From: an uncultured Collinsella sp.
GTDB taxonomy: Bacteria; Actinomycetota; Coriobacteriia; Coriobacteriales; Coriobacteriaceae
Assembly: GCA_905197665.1 (NCBI GenBank)
Contig: CAJJZP010000006.1
Span: 52,756 to 116,755 of the forward strand
DNA: 64,000 nucleotides
Direction: 5' to 3'
Program-made: the position numbers and the translations under genes
Notes under the pieces: model-generated
What the model saw: only the letters and a program-made list of their open reading frames with translations
Databases searched by the model: none
What the model was told of the DNA's origin: nothing
Part shown: piece after piece, positions 33,993-42,755 of the stretch
How the letters are laid out: the number at the start of each line of letters is the position of its first letter
Numbering within the stretch: the first letter of the stretch is position 1

Positions 33993-35138
33993 ATGGACCT
34001 TGCTGACATCCGCCAGGCCATCGATGCCATCGACACCACGCTCCTCAACAGCTTTGTCGAGCGCATGGACATTGCCACCGAGGTCGCCAAGTCAAAAATC
34101 GAGATGGGCAAGGCCGTCTTCGACCCCGCCCGTGAGCGCTCCAAGCTCAACAACCTCGCCAGCCGCGCGCCCGAGCGCTACGAGGCGCAGACCATCACCC
34201 TGTTCCGTCTCCTCATGAGCATGAGCAAGGCCGAGCAGCAGCGCTATATCAACGAGCTCAAGGGCATCACGGTCTCGCAAAGGGCACACGCCACGGCCGA
34301 GGCCTTCGATACGCCCTTCCCCCAGACGGCCACCGTCGCCTGCCAGGGTGTTGAGGGCGCTTACAGTCAAATCGCCGCGTGCAAACTCTTCGACGTGCCC
34401 GACATCGCGTTCTTCGAGACCTTCGAGGGCGTCATGCGCGCCGTGCGCGACGGCTTCTGCGAGTTTGGCGTGCTGCCCATCGAGAACTCCACCGCCGGCT
34501 CGGTTAACGCCGTCTACGACCTGCTCGCCCAGTTCGACTTCCATATCGTGCGCTCGCTGCGCCTCAAAATCGACCACAACTTGCTCGTCAAGCCCGGCGC
34601 CAAGCTTGCGGACGTGCACGAGGTCTACAGCCACGGCCAGGCCATTGCCCAATGCGCCGGCTTTATCGAGGCGCACGACCTGCACGCCACCAAGTACCCC
34701 AACACGGCCATGTCGGCCGAGATGGTCGCCAGCTCCGAACGCACCGATGTTGCCGCGATCGCATCGCGCAGCTGCGCCGCACTCTACGGCCTGGAGGTAC
34801 TGGAGCCCAACATCCAGGACTCGGACAACAACTACACGCGCTTTGTCGTCATCAGCCGCGAGCCACGCGTCTACCCCGGCGCCAACCGCACCTCGCTCAT
34901 GATTACCACGGCCAACGAGCCGGGCGCACTCTATCGCGTACTCGAGCGCTTCTACGCGCTCAATATCAACCTCATCAAGCTCGAGAGCCGCCCCATCCCC
35001 GGGCACGACTTTGAGTTTATGTTCTACTTTGACCTGGACTGCCCCTTTGGCAGCAAGGCCCTCGATGACCTGCTCGATTCCATCGACGACGTGTGCGAGA
35101 GCTTCACCTACTTTGGCAGTTACACGGAGGTGCTCTAG
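33993..35138 (+). CDS. pheA: Bifunctional chorismate mutase / prephenate dehydratase (P-protein)
   Basis: Converts chorismate to phenylpyruvate. The 381 residues run as AroQ-type chorismate mutase (1-90: LADIRQAIDAIDTTLLNSFVERM), prephenate dehydratase (about 112-290: CQGVEGAYSQIAA, LPIENSTAGSVNAVYDLL, NNYTRFVVISR) and a C-terminal ACT domain with the phenylalanine-binding ESRPIPG motif. The ATG at 33993 has GAAAGGGG upstream; the frame extends further back inside aroC without support. Feedback by Phe is expected from the ACT domain. Confidence 0.94.
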   Translation: MDLADIRQAIDAIDTTLLNSFVERMDIATEVAKSKIEMGKAVFDPARERSKLNNLASRAPERYEAQTITLFRLLMSMSKAEQQRYINELKGITVSQRAHATAEAFDTPFPQTATVACQGVEGAYSQIAACKLFDVPDIAFFETFEGVMRAVRDGFCEFGVLPIENSTAGSVNAVYDLLAQFDFHIVRSLRLKIDHNLLVKPGAKLADVHEVYSHGQAIAQCAGFIEAHDLHATKYPNTAMSAEMVASSERTDVAAIASRSCAALYGLEVLEPNIQDSDNNYTRFVVISREPRVYPGANRTSLMITTANEPGALYRVLERFYALNINLIKLESRPIPGHDFEFMFYFDLDCPFGSKALDDLLDSIDDVCESFTYFGSYTEVL

Positions 35139-36389
35139 ATGACCGATGTCGCCGCAACCCGCCCCTACGGAGTGCTGGGCCGCGTGCTGGGCCACAGCTA
35201 CACCCCGACCATCTACAAGGAGCTCGCGGGGCTCGAGTACGTACGATTTGAGCGCGAGCCCGAGGACCTCCAGGCTTTTATGACGGGTGACGAATGGGAG
35301 GGCACCAACGTGACCATCCCCTACAAGCGCGCCGTCATGGAATACCTGGACGAGCTGAGTCCACTCGCCGAGCGTATGGGAAACGTCAACACCATCACGC
35401 GCCTGCCCGACGGCCGCCTGCGCGGCGACAACACCGACTACTTTGGCTTCCAATGCCTGGTCGAGGAGCTGGGCGTCGAGGTTGCCGGCAAGAAGGCCCT
35501 CGTGCTCGGTGCCACCGGTGGCGCCGGCACCACTGCCAGCATGGTGCTCGGCGACCTGGGCGCCATCGTCGTGCCGGTCGGCCGCACGAGCGAAGTCAAC
35601 TACGACAACATCGCGCAGCAGTCCGACGCCGCACTGCTCGTCAACTGCACGCCCGCCGGCATGTTCCCCCACTGTCCCGATGCCCCCTGCACGCTCGAGG
35701 GGCTCGATGCGCTCGAGGGCGTCATCGACATTGTCTACAACCCTGCACGCACGGGCCTGATGCTCGAGGCCGAGCGCCGCGGCATCCCCTGCATCGGCGG
35801 CCTGCTCATGCTCGTGGCCCAGGCGGCGCAAGCCGTTGAGCGCTACACCGGCCAGGTCACTCCGCGTGAGCGCATTCTGGACGTAACGGAGCGCCTGTCA
35901 CGCCGCGAACAGAACATCGCGCTGATCGGTATGCCGGGCTCGGGCAAGACCCGCGTGGGCGAGCAGATTGCCCTGCTCACGGGGCGAGAGCACATCGACC
36001 TGGACCGCGCCCTCGAGGAGCGCCTGGGCATGCCCTGCGCCGACTTTATCGTCGAGCGCGGCGAGGCGGCGTTCCGCGAACAGGAGACGGCGGCGCTGGC
36101 CGACATCTCCAAGCGCAGCGGCCTGGTGCTTTCCACCGGCGGCGGCGTGGTCACGCGCGACGAGAACTACCCGCTGCTGCACCAGAACAGCCAGATCGTG
36201 ATGCTCAACCGCAAGCTCGACGAGCTCGCCCACAAGGGCCGCCCCATCACGGCGCGCGATGGCATCGACAAGCTCGCCGAGCAGCGCATGCCGCGCTACC
36301 GCTCCTGGGCCGACTACATCATCGACTCACGCGACTGCGCCGCCAACACCGCCCAAGCCCTCCTCGACACCCTCCCACCCGCTCTCTAA
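35139..36389 (+). CDS. aroE/aroK: Fused shikimate dehydrogenase - shikimate kinase
   Basis: 416 residues catalysing two consecutive steps. Residues 1-245 are AroE: catalytic Lys63 in NVTIPYKRA, Asp100 in GDNTDYFGF, NADP loop GATGGAGTT at 124-132. Residues about 258-416 are AroK: Walker A GMPGSGKT with K270, DLDRALEE, and GGGVVTRDENY. The AroE N-terminal motif is GHSYTPTIY rather than the usual HSxSP. The start codon follows the pheA stop with no gap. Confidence 0.93.
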   Translation: MTDVAATRPYGVLGRVLGHSYTPTIYKELAGLEYVRFEREPEDLQAFMTGDEWEGTNVTIPYKRAVMEYLDELSPLAERMGNVNTITRLPDGRLRGDNTDYFGFQCLVEELGVEVAGKKALVLGATGGAGTTASMVLGDLGAIVVPVGRTSEVNYDNIAQQSDAALLVNCTPAGMFPHCPDAPCTLEGLDALEGVIDIVYNPARTGLMLEAERRGIPCIGGLLMLVAQAAQAVERYTGQVTPRERILDVTERLSRREQNIALIGMPGSGKTRVGEQIALLTGREHIDLDRALEERLGMPCADFIVERGEAAFREQETAALADISKRSGLVLSTGGGVVTRDENYPLLHQNSQIVMLNRKLDELAHKGRPITARDGIDKLAEQRMPRYRSWADYIIDSRDCAANTAQALLDTLPPAL

Positions 36390-36391
36390 CC

Positions 36392-36432
36392 AAAACCACC
36401 ACAAAGGGGACAGGCGCCTTTGTGGTGGTTTT
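36392..36432 (+). terminator. Perfect 16-bp hairpin between aroE/aroK and aroQ
   Basis: Arms 36392-36407 and 36417-36432 pair without mismatch around a 9-nt loop, and the right arm ends in TTTT. It can act as a terminator on either strand. The aroQ SD (AAAGGAAG) lies 8 nt beyond it, so aroQ expression needs read-through or a new start. Confidence 0.7.
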
Positions 36433-36453
36433 CCAATCGCAAAGGAAGCAACC

Positions 36454-36891
36454 ATGAAAGCACTCGTCATCAACGGCCCCAACCTCAACATGCTCGGCAT
36501 TCGCGAGCCGGGCATCTATGGCAGCGACAACTACGACCGCTTAGTGCAGATCTGCCAGGAGGCAGGTGCCGCACAGGGCTTCGACGAGATCGAGGTCTTC
36601 CAGTCTAACCACGAGGGCAGCATCGTCGACAAGATCCAGGAGGCCTACGGCAAGGTCGACGGCATCGTCATCAACCCGGCCGCTTATACGCATACGAGCG
36701 TGGCGATCCTCGATGCCCTCAAGGCCGTCGCCATCCCGGCTGTGGAGATCCACATCAGCGCCGTAGAGACACGCGAGGACTTCCGCCAGGTGAGCTATGC
36801 ACGCCTGGCCTGCTTCGCCACCATCACCGGCGAAGGCCTCCAAGGCTACGCCCACGCGTTGGAGCTGCTGGAAAAGCATCTCGAAAAGTAA
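36454..36891 (+). CDS. aroQ: 3-dehydroquinate dehydratase, type II
   Basis: Third shikimate step. The 145 residues are typical for the dodecameric type II enzyme: LVINGPNLNMLGIREPGIYG with the catalytic Tyr, NHEGSIVDKIQEAYG, NPAAYTHTSVAILDAL, and EIHISAVETREDFRQVSY. It completes the seven-step set, although it lies last and beyond a hairpin. Confidence 0.96.
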   Translation: MKALVINGPNLNMLGIREPGIYGSDNYDRLVQICQEAGAAQGFDEIEVFQSNHEGSIVDKIQEAYGKVDGIVINPAAYTHTSVAILDALKAVAIPAVEIHISAVETREDFRQVSYARLACFATITGEGLQGYAHALELLEKHLEK

Positions 36892-36918
36892 GCCTGCAAC
36901 ACTACCGAATAAATGACA

Positions 36919-36950
36919 GCGGGGAGGACCAACTTGGTCCTCCCCGCTTT
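36919..36950. terminator. Bidirectional terminator between aroQ and the acyltransferase
   Basis: A 12-bp G/C stem (36919-36930 with 36936-36947), loop AACTT, then TTTTAATT on the plus strand. It separates two convergent genes. It is best placed to end the aromatic operon. Confidence 0.85.
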
Positions 36951-36953
36951 TAA

Positions 36954-37940
36954 TTACGCCTTCTTAATCACGAATGCCAATCCAATATCGCAGGCACAGC
37001 GTACGATTGACGCGAAGAGCCACGATGCCGGCAGCGTCATAAGCAGCGGCATCGTCTGCCAAGGAATAAACCAATCGATCGCGTGGATTGCAAAGATGGC
37101 AAGACTGGCCTGCCCGCAGAACACGAGCGATCGCTCAAAGGATCCCACAACCGGCACGTCTTTCAACTTCTCCAGCGCAATGGAAACCCAGCACACGCAG
37201 TAGCTGCCGGCAAGAGCGGCAACTGTCGCAACCACAAACCCATCCACGCGGCGGCTCGAAAGCTCAAGCCCACTCAGCGCAGCAAGGACAAGCCAAGCGA
37301 CACCGGCTCCAATAAACAGCAGAGGCTTACTCACGCTCGGCTCCAGCCTCCTTTGGCGCGCCGTATAGCCAACCCACATCAGCAGCACAATATAGCAACT
37401 CAGATCCAAATCGAGCGGCAGGTAAACGCCCATTAATCGAGACACACTCAAACCGCAAAAGGCAATCGCGGCACAGACAACGCCCTGCCAAACAACCCCA
37501 ATTCCGCGGCGATCAAACAACCGCATGAGCACATTAAACAGCAGGCGCGACGTAAACAGCGCCGCCAAAAACCATGCCATGCCAACGGCGGTAACGCCAA
37601 GCCCAGGCACATCAACGCCCGAGGCAAACACAAGCGTCTTAAGCCCCGCAACCAGCGTACCGCTCGTCAAAGGAGCGCCGCTCATCAAGAACGTCGGCAC
37701 CTGCCACGCCAGTGCAAGAACCACATACGGCACCAGCAGGCGCGACACCGAAGCACTCAGCAGCTCGCGCCACGGCTTCGGCCTAAACGTATACCCGGAA
37801 AGAATAAAGAACACCGGCATGTGAAACGAGAAAATCGCGTGCCGCAAGGGAGAAGGATTTGGGACGGTGTGCCCCACAATGACCAGAATCATTGCAATCC
37901 CCTTTGCAATATCTATCCAGTCAAGCCTTTTGCTTCCCAT
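36954..37940 (-). CDS. Membrane acyltransferase, family 3
   Basis: 328 residues from the ATG at 37940, where AAGGGT lies upstream; a GTG nine codons earlier has no SD. About ten membrane segments. The N-terminus RLDWIDIAKGIAMILVIVGHT and FSFHMPVFFILSGYTF are typical of acyltransferase-3 proteins, which O-acetylate surface glycans. It lies just outside the polysaccharide locus, so decoration of that polymer is plausible. Confidence 0.85.
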   Translation of the reverse strand: MGSKRLDWIDIAKGIAMILVIVGHTVPNPSPLRHAIFSFHMPVFFILSGYTFRPKPWRELLSASVSRLLVPYVVLALAWQVPTFLMSGAPLTSGTLVAGLKTLVFASGVDVPGLGVTAVGMAWFLAALFTSRLLFNVLMRLFDRRGIGVVWQGVVCAAIAFCGLSVSRLMGVYLPLDLDLSCYIVLLMWVGYTARQRRLEPSVSKPLLFIGAGVAWLVLAALSGLELSSRRVDGFVVATVAALAGSYCVCWVSIALEKLKDVPVVGSFERSLVFCGQASLAIFAIHAIDWFIPWQTMPLLMTLPASWLFASIVRCACDIGLAFVIKKA

Positions 37941-37973
37941 GGCGAACCCTTCAAAACCGCAGTACACAAGATG

Positions 37974-38006
37974 AAAAAAGCCCAGACCACCAAGCGGTCC
38001 GGGCTT
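37974..38006 (-). terminator. Terminator of tRNA-Arg(UCU)
   Basis: An 11-bp stem with one G-U (37978-37988 with 37996-38006), 7-nt loop, then TTTTTT on the minus strand, 9 nt after the tRNA. Confidence 0.85.
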
Positions 38007-38015
38007 AATAAACGA

Positions 38016-38092
38016 TGGTGCTCCATGGCGGATTCGAACCGTCGACCTTGGGATTAGAAGTCCCCTGCTCTATCCAACTGAGCTAATGGAGC
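38016..38092 (-). tRNA. tRNA-Arg (anticodon UCU)
   Basis: A 77-nt cloverleaf with encoded CCA (38016-38018). The acceptor GCTCCAT pairs with ATGGAGC, the D arm has TAGCTCAGTTGGATAGAGC, the anticodon loop CTTCTAA sits in a GGGGA/TCCCA stem, and the T loop is GGTTCGAATCC. It reads AGA and AGG. Confidence 0.97.
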
Positions 38093-38138
38093 AAATAACC
38101 GCACGCCCAAGCAAGCGCAAGCCTGTCAGGCGCAAGTA

Positions 38139-38144
38139 ATTATA
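38139..38144 (-). promoter_or_regulatory. Possible -10 upstream of tRNA-Arg(UCU)
   Basis: A perfect TATAAT on the minus strand about 46 nt before the tRNA, directly after the end of the ABC ATPase gene. No matching -35 was found. Confidence 0.3.
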
Positions 38145-38146
38145 AC

Positions 38147-38917
38147 CTAGTTGAACTGCTCGCGGTACGCCTTGCAGACCTCATCGACCGGGCCGTCCAT
38201 GCGAAGGTCACCCTTCTCAATCCAAACGGCACGCTGGCAGATGCGCTCAACCTGCTCCATGGAGTGCGAAACGAACAGAACCGTCACGTCGCCGCTCTGG
38301 ATAAAGTGCTGGATGCGGGCCTCGCACTTCTGCTGGAAGAACACATCACCGACGGACAGCGTCTCGTCAACGATCAGAATATCTGGCTCGGTAATCGTCG
38401 CGATTGCAAAGGCAATACGCGCCACCATACCCGAGGAGAAGTTCTTGAGCGGCATGTCGACAAAGTTCTGAAGCTCAGCGAACTCGATAATGCCGTCAAA
38501 GTTGGCGTCGATGAACTCCTTGGTATAGCCGAGCAGGGCGCCGTTCAGATAGATGTTCTCGCGGGCCGTCAGCTCAGGATCAAAGCCGGCGCCGAGCTCA
38601 ATCAGCGGTGCGATGTTGCCATGGACCTTAACGCTGCCCTCGCTAGGCTCAAGCACACCGGCGATAATCTTGAGCATCGTAGACTTACCGGAACCATTGG
38701 TGCCGACCAGACCCACGACCTCGCCGCGATGAATATCGAACGAGATGTGCTTAAGTGCCCTAAACTCCTCAAAGAACAGCTCGTGCTTGGCAAGCTTAAT
38801 GAAGTACTCCTTGAGGTTGGTCAGCGACTCGGACGCCATGTTAAAGATCATGGTGACGTCGTCGACCTCGACAGCCAGAGGCTGCTCGCTGTAATCAACA
38901 ACAGATTCAGTCATCAC
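38147..38917 (-). CDS. Polysaccharide ABC transporter ATPase (Wzt/TagH type)
   Basis: 256-residue ATPase that powers export of a lipid-linked glycan with the adjacent permease. Walker A GTNGSGKST, signature FSSGMVARIAFA (the SSGM form is characteristic of Wzt/TagH proteins) and Walker B ILIVDETLSVGD. It lacks the C-terminal glycan-binding domain of O9a-type Wzt, so recognition of a specific polymer end is not expected. It lies 8 nt after the permease gene. Confidence 0.92.
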   Translation of the reverse strand: MMTESVVDYSEQPLAVEVDDVTMIFNMASESLTNLKEYFIKLAKHELFFEEFRALKHISFDIHRGEVVGLVGTNGSGKSTMLKIIAGVLEPSEGSVKVHGNIAPLIELGAGFDPELTARENIYLNGALLGYTKEFIDANFDGIIEFAELQNFVDMPLKNFSSGMVARIAFAIATITEPDILIVDETLSVGDVFFQQKCEARIQHFIQSGDVTVLFVSHSMEQVERICQRAVWIEKGDLRMDGPVDEVCKAYREQFN

Positions 38918-38925
38918 AGCACTCC

Positions 38926-39771
38926 TTAGATGTAGAGGATGAACTTGCGCTCGGACTTATGGAACACGGTGTAGCCAATAACAAGCGCAAGGACCGCCCA
39001 AGCGACGCACATACCAAACGTCAAAAGCGAGGGCGTGGTCTGGAACAGGAAGATATCACGCATAAACTGCAGGTAGTTATACATGGGGTTCGCATACACC
39101 AAGATACGCACGAGATGCGGCATTTGCGCAATATAGTCAGTCGTCCAGAAGATGGGCGTAATGTAAGTCCACGCCGTAATGACGACGCTCCATAGATGCA
39201 TAACGTCGCGGAAAAAGACCGTAAGAGCAGAGAGCATCATGCCCAGGCCCATGCAGAAGCACATAAGCAGCAGCAGGCAAACCGGCAGCAGAATGAGGTG
39301 CCAAGAAGGCATAACACGGAACCACAGCATGACGATGGCGACGGCGACCAGCGAGAAGGCAAAGTTGACCAGCGAGAAGAGCACCTTCTGCACCGGGAAG
39401 ACCCAGCGGTGCACCTTAACCTTCTTGAGCAGAGGGGCAGCGCCCACGATAGACGTCAGGGCCTGGTTCGTAGACTCGGACATGACGGCAAAGGTAATGT
39501 TACCCACGATCAAGTACAGCGGGTACATCTCGGGCGTCATTGAGCCATTGCGGCCCTGGCCAAAAATCGTCGAGAACACGATGGCCATGACGATCATCAT
39601 CAGCAACGGATTGAGCACCGACCATGCGACACCCAGAACGCTACGGCGATACTTGATCTTAAAATCCTTGGTAACCAGCTGACGAAGGATAAACGCATCC
39701 TTCTCAAATTCGTTCTTAGCAAACGTCGCAGGCAGACTGTGAGTTTCTTGTTGCTTTGTCTGATCCGACAC
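38926..39771 (-). CDS. Polysaccharide ABC transporter permease (Wzm/TagG type)
   Basis: 281 residues from GTG 39771, chosen for AAAGGAG 8 nt upstream; a TTG 11 codons earlier has no SD. The ABC-2 domain has six membrane segments, with the N-terminal amphipathic region VTKDFKIKYRRSVLGVAWSVLNPLLMM and PIFWTTDYIAQMP near the C-terminal part. It pairs with the ATPase downstream and is the only export system visible for the locus. Confidence 0.92.
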   Translation of the reverse strand: MSDQTKQQETHSLPATFAKNEFEKDAFILRQLVTKDFKIKYRRSVLGVAWSVLNPLLMMIVMAIVFSTIFGQGRNGSMTPEMYPLYLIVGNITFAVMSESTNQALTSIVGAAPLLKKVKVHRWVFPVQKVLFSLVNFAFSLVAVAIVMLWFRVMPSWHLILLPVCLLLLMCFCMGLGMMLSALTVFFRDVMHLWSVVITAWTYITPIFWTTDYIAQMPHLVRILVYANPMYNYLQFMRDIFLFQTTPSLLTFGMCVAWAVLALVIGYTVFHKSERKFILYI

Positions 39772-39860
39772 GGATGCAACTCCTTTACTCGTAATCGTTG
39801 ACAAACGAACAGTATAGACCCGCCCTCAACGCCATAAGGCGGCGTTGCGAAACTGGAGAA

Positions 39861-41738
39861 CTATCTCACAACATCGTTTTCGGAACGTCTTTCACCAGAC
39901 AGCGTGCCGCGAGCGACAACCACAAGCACGGCAGGAAGACCAAATTGAGCAGCCACGATATAACGAGGCCAATACCAAATAGGACTCGCAATAAAGAGCG
40001 TTCCGTACAACAGCAAAAAAGGCAAAAGCGGCAATGCGAAACGCGAACGCCCACGCGATACCAAAAGAACTGCCGAAAACATAAGCAACCAAAAGACAAC
40101 GGCGCCAGAAATAGACCAAGCGCTCAATCCAATCGCCACATCGACACCATCGCCGAGGGGTGCAAGCAAGTTGCGAAATGTTACTCCCGTAGAAGCCTTT
40201 GCGTCGGCCACAAGGTTATACGGAACGCCCATGAGAAAGTTTTCAGGCAGACCGTCAGCGCCCTTTACATTTGGGGCCCAAAAACCAAACGTCTGCAGTT
40301 CCCAAGCCTCAAAGTATATCGAAGGGCTACGCGAAAGCATCGAGGCCCAATGGGTCCAAAATTCATCCTTTAAACGCTCCGCATTAAAGTCTTCATTCCA
40401 TTTAAGCGGATCGATACAGCTGGGAAGATACACCTCTTTGTAACGATCAAGCGGAAGCAGCTCGTTCATATAAGAACGGTCGGACTCGGACATATCGCCA
40501 TCGAGCGCGGCAACGCGAGCCATCTGAGCAAGCGGAATACCCACTGACTCAACATCCTCCGATGGAACAACGCCCATAGCCGAGTACACGGGCCCCGTAA
40601 TAACCAAGCATGTGACAAGCGCAAATCCAAGAGATACGGCCAAACGAGAGGCAGACTTCATCGGGGCAACGCAGCCGAGCCGGTCCAAAGCAACAACTAT
40701 CGCAAGTACCACGAATAGCGCGACGCAAATATACAAACCGTTATTCCGTAGAAGCATAACGCCCAACGCCAGGGCACCAAAAACGAGCAAACGCAACGCG
40801 CTCGACCGGGAATCCTTTCCCGTGACGGCATCGGCAAGCATGGTCACCATCAAGACAAGACAGCAGGAAAACAACGGGTCTTTCCAAAGCGCCACAGAAT
40901 AAAGAGCGCAATACCGTGACAAGCCAAAATAGACTACGAGCAGCCAAGACCAGCGAGAGGAGACCCCCAAACGAGAAGTCACCCAAATTGAAAGATAGCC
41001 AAACGTGCTGGCAACACAGGCCATCTGAAGCACCGTTAGCAAGGCAACGCCCACCGAAGGGCTCATCCCCATGAGGCCTGCAATTTTGCTACAAGCAGCC
41101 ATCATCATGGTGAATGCAACCGGATGATGGTTGCTCAAAGGGTTCCACCCCATAATCTGAGCAAACGACGAGAAGGTATCCCCAAAAAACAGGCCTGGAA
41201 AATACCTCAGGAAGAACGGCAGATATAAAAGAAATATCACTAGAGCACGGACCGCAACAGATAGGAATCGAATGGACGAGTCACCATCATTCGCCCGTGG
41301 CGAGTCTTCGCAGAAAACACAGCAGCGGCAACTACAAGACAGCTGCACAAGCACCGACAAGACCCAAAAGACCAGCGCCGACATCACCCAAAAAGCAACA
41401 AAATCAATCGCGGAATACGGCTCAATATAGTTCTCGTAAATCCCGCCGGCAATCACCGGTTCTGTCACGCGAATATGCGCTCCCAGCACAAGAACAAACG
41501 AAAATACAAGGGAAATCACTAAGCAGCAAGCTCTACCAACAACAGACGGAAATGCAAAATCCCTGCAAGCAAACTTATTGAAATTAACCAATGATGCGAT
41601 TATCGCAACACATGCCAAGACAGATAGAATCAGGTCGAAGGAACCACTACAATACGTCACCGTAGTGATGCTTGCTGCAAACAGCAAAACAGCACGTGTC
41701 ACATCTAATAACCTGAACTCTCGAATCAATGCGCCCAT
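39861..41738 (-). CDS. Polytopic membrane protein (DUF6020-like, putative GT-C)
   Basis: About 625 residues with a dozen or more hydrophobic segments. The NHHPVAFTMMM motif and the long C-terminal loop with WASMLSRSPSIYFEAWELQTFGFWAP resemble DUF6020 membrane proteins, which are thought to be lipid-linked sugar-using glycosyltransferases. The start is uncertain: ATG 41738 is given; GTG 41747 and ATG 41789 are alternatives, the last overlapping the divergent gene. It is visibly less G/C rich than its neighbours. Confidence 0.65.
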   Translation of the reverse strand: MGALIREFRLLDVTRAVLLFAASITTVTYCSGSFDLILSVLACVAIIASLVNFNKFACRDFAFPSVVGRACCLVISLVFSFVLVLGAHIRVTEPVIAGGIYENYIEPYSAIDFVAFWVMSALVFWVLSVLVQLSCSCRCCVFCEDSPRANDGDSSIRFLSVAVRALVIFLLYLPFFLRYFPGLFFGDTFSSFAQIMGWNPLSNHHPVAFTMMMAACSKIAGLMGMSPSVGVALLTVLQMACVASTFGYLSIWVTSRLGVSSRWSWLLVVYFGLSRYCALYSVALWKDPLFSCCLVLMVTMLADAVTGKDSRSSALRLLVFGALALGVMLLRNNGLYICVALFVVLAIVVALDRLGCVAPMKSASRLAVSLGFALVTCLVITGPVYSAMGVVPSEDVESVGIPLAQMARVAALDGDMSESDRSYMNELLPLDRYKEVYLPSCIDPLKWNEDFNAERLKDEFWTHWASMLSRSPSIYFEAWELQTFGFWAPNVKGADGLPENFLMGVPYNLVADAKASTGVTFRNLLAPLGDGVDVAIGLSAWSISGAVVFWLLMFSAVLLVSRGRSRFALPLLPFLLLYGTLFIASPIWYWPRYIVAAQFGLPAVLVVVARGTLSGERRSENDVVR

Positions 41739-41787
41739 CCTAACCACGAAACAAACGATTCGATTGTACGCGACCAAAGGAACCTTC

Positions 41788-42750
41788 ATGGCCGAGCAAA
41801 CGATTGCCGTTATTATCCCCTGTTACAACGAGGCAGTCACCATCGGAAAAGTCATCGACGACTTTCACCGCGAGCTTCCGCAAGCGACGGTCTATGTCTA
41901 TGACAACAACTCGTCGGACGATACCTCACGCATCGCTACCGAGCACGGCGCCACGGTCCGCTTTGAGCCCCGCCAGGGAAAGGGCAACGTGTGCCGCCAG
42001 ATGTTTCGCGACATCGACGCCGATTGCTACCTGATGGTCGACGGCGACGACACCTATCCCGCCGAGGCGGCCAAAGCCCTCTGCGAGCCCATCCTTAACG
42101 GCGCGGCCGACATGACCGTAGGCGACCGCCTTTCCAACGGCACCTACGCCGAGGAAAACAAGCGTGCTTTCCACGGCTTTGGCAACAACCTAGTTCGCGC
42201 CATGATCAAGTGGATCTATGGCTACAGCTTCGATGACGTCATGACCGGCTACCGCGCCATGAGCCGCCCGTTCGTTAAAACCTTCCCTGTGCTTTCCGAG
42301 GGTTTCCAGATTGAAACCGAGCTCTCGATCCACGCCGTCGACCACCGCTGGCGCATCAAAGATGTGCCCATCGAGTACCGCGACCGTCCGGAAGGCTCCG
42401 AGTCCAAGCTCAATACCGTGAGCGACGGCATTAAAGTCGTTGCGATGATCGGCACGCTGTTCAAGGACTACCGTCCGCTCAAATTCTTCAGCCTGGTCGC
42501 GCTTCTGTTTGCGATTATCGGCCTCGCCCTGGGCATCCCCATCGTCGTCGAATATTTCCAGACCGGTCTCGTCCCCCGCTTCCCCACCGCAATGCTCGCC
42601 GCATCTTTCATGTTCCTTTGTGGCCTGAGTCTCGCGACGGGGCTTATCCTTGATTCCGTTGCAAAGGTTGAGCGTAAACAGTGGGAGGTCAACGTGTATA
42701 ACACATATGGCTGCAGCATTCCCTCCAGCGCAAATAAAAACGAGAGGTAA
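41788..42750 (+). CDS. Family 2 glycosyltransferase with C-terminal membrane segments
   Basis: 320 residues. The GT-A domain begins IAVIIPCYNEAVTIGKVI, with DNNSSDDT and the metal-binding VDGDDTYP, and two membrane segments near residues 230-300. It resembles polyprenol-phosphate sugar synthases (DPM1/GtrB group). AAAGGAA precedes the ATG. It is the first gene of a three-gene plus-strand unit ending with a YfhO-type protein. Confidence 0.85.
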   Translation: MAEQTIAVIIPCYNEAVTIGKVIDDFHRELPQATVYVYDNNSSDDTSRIATEHGATVRFEPRQGKGNVCRQMFRDIDADCYLMVDGDDTYPAEAAKALCEPILNGAADMTVGDRLSNGTYAEENKRAFHGFGNNLVRAMIKWIYGYSFDDVMTGYRAMSRPFVKTFPVLSEGFQIETELSIHAVDHRWRIKDVPIEYRDRPEGSESKLNTVSDGIKVVAMIGTLFKDYRPLKFFSLVALLFAIIGLALGIPIVVEYFQTGLVPRFPTAMLAASFMFLCGLSLATGLILDSVAKVERKQWEVNVYNTYGCSIPSSANKNER

Positions 42751-42755
42751 GTCAC

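Noticed and set aside
34092..35831. Long minus-strand frame opposite pheA and aroE/aroK
   Set aside because: Antisense to strongly supported genes; composition is that of a codon-bias shadow.
39829..39850. Hairpin AACGCC/GGCGTT after the DUF6020-like gene as terminator
   Set aside because: The stem is short and no T tract follows on the minus strand.
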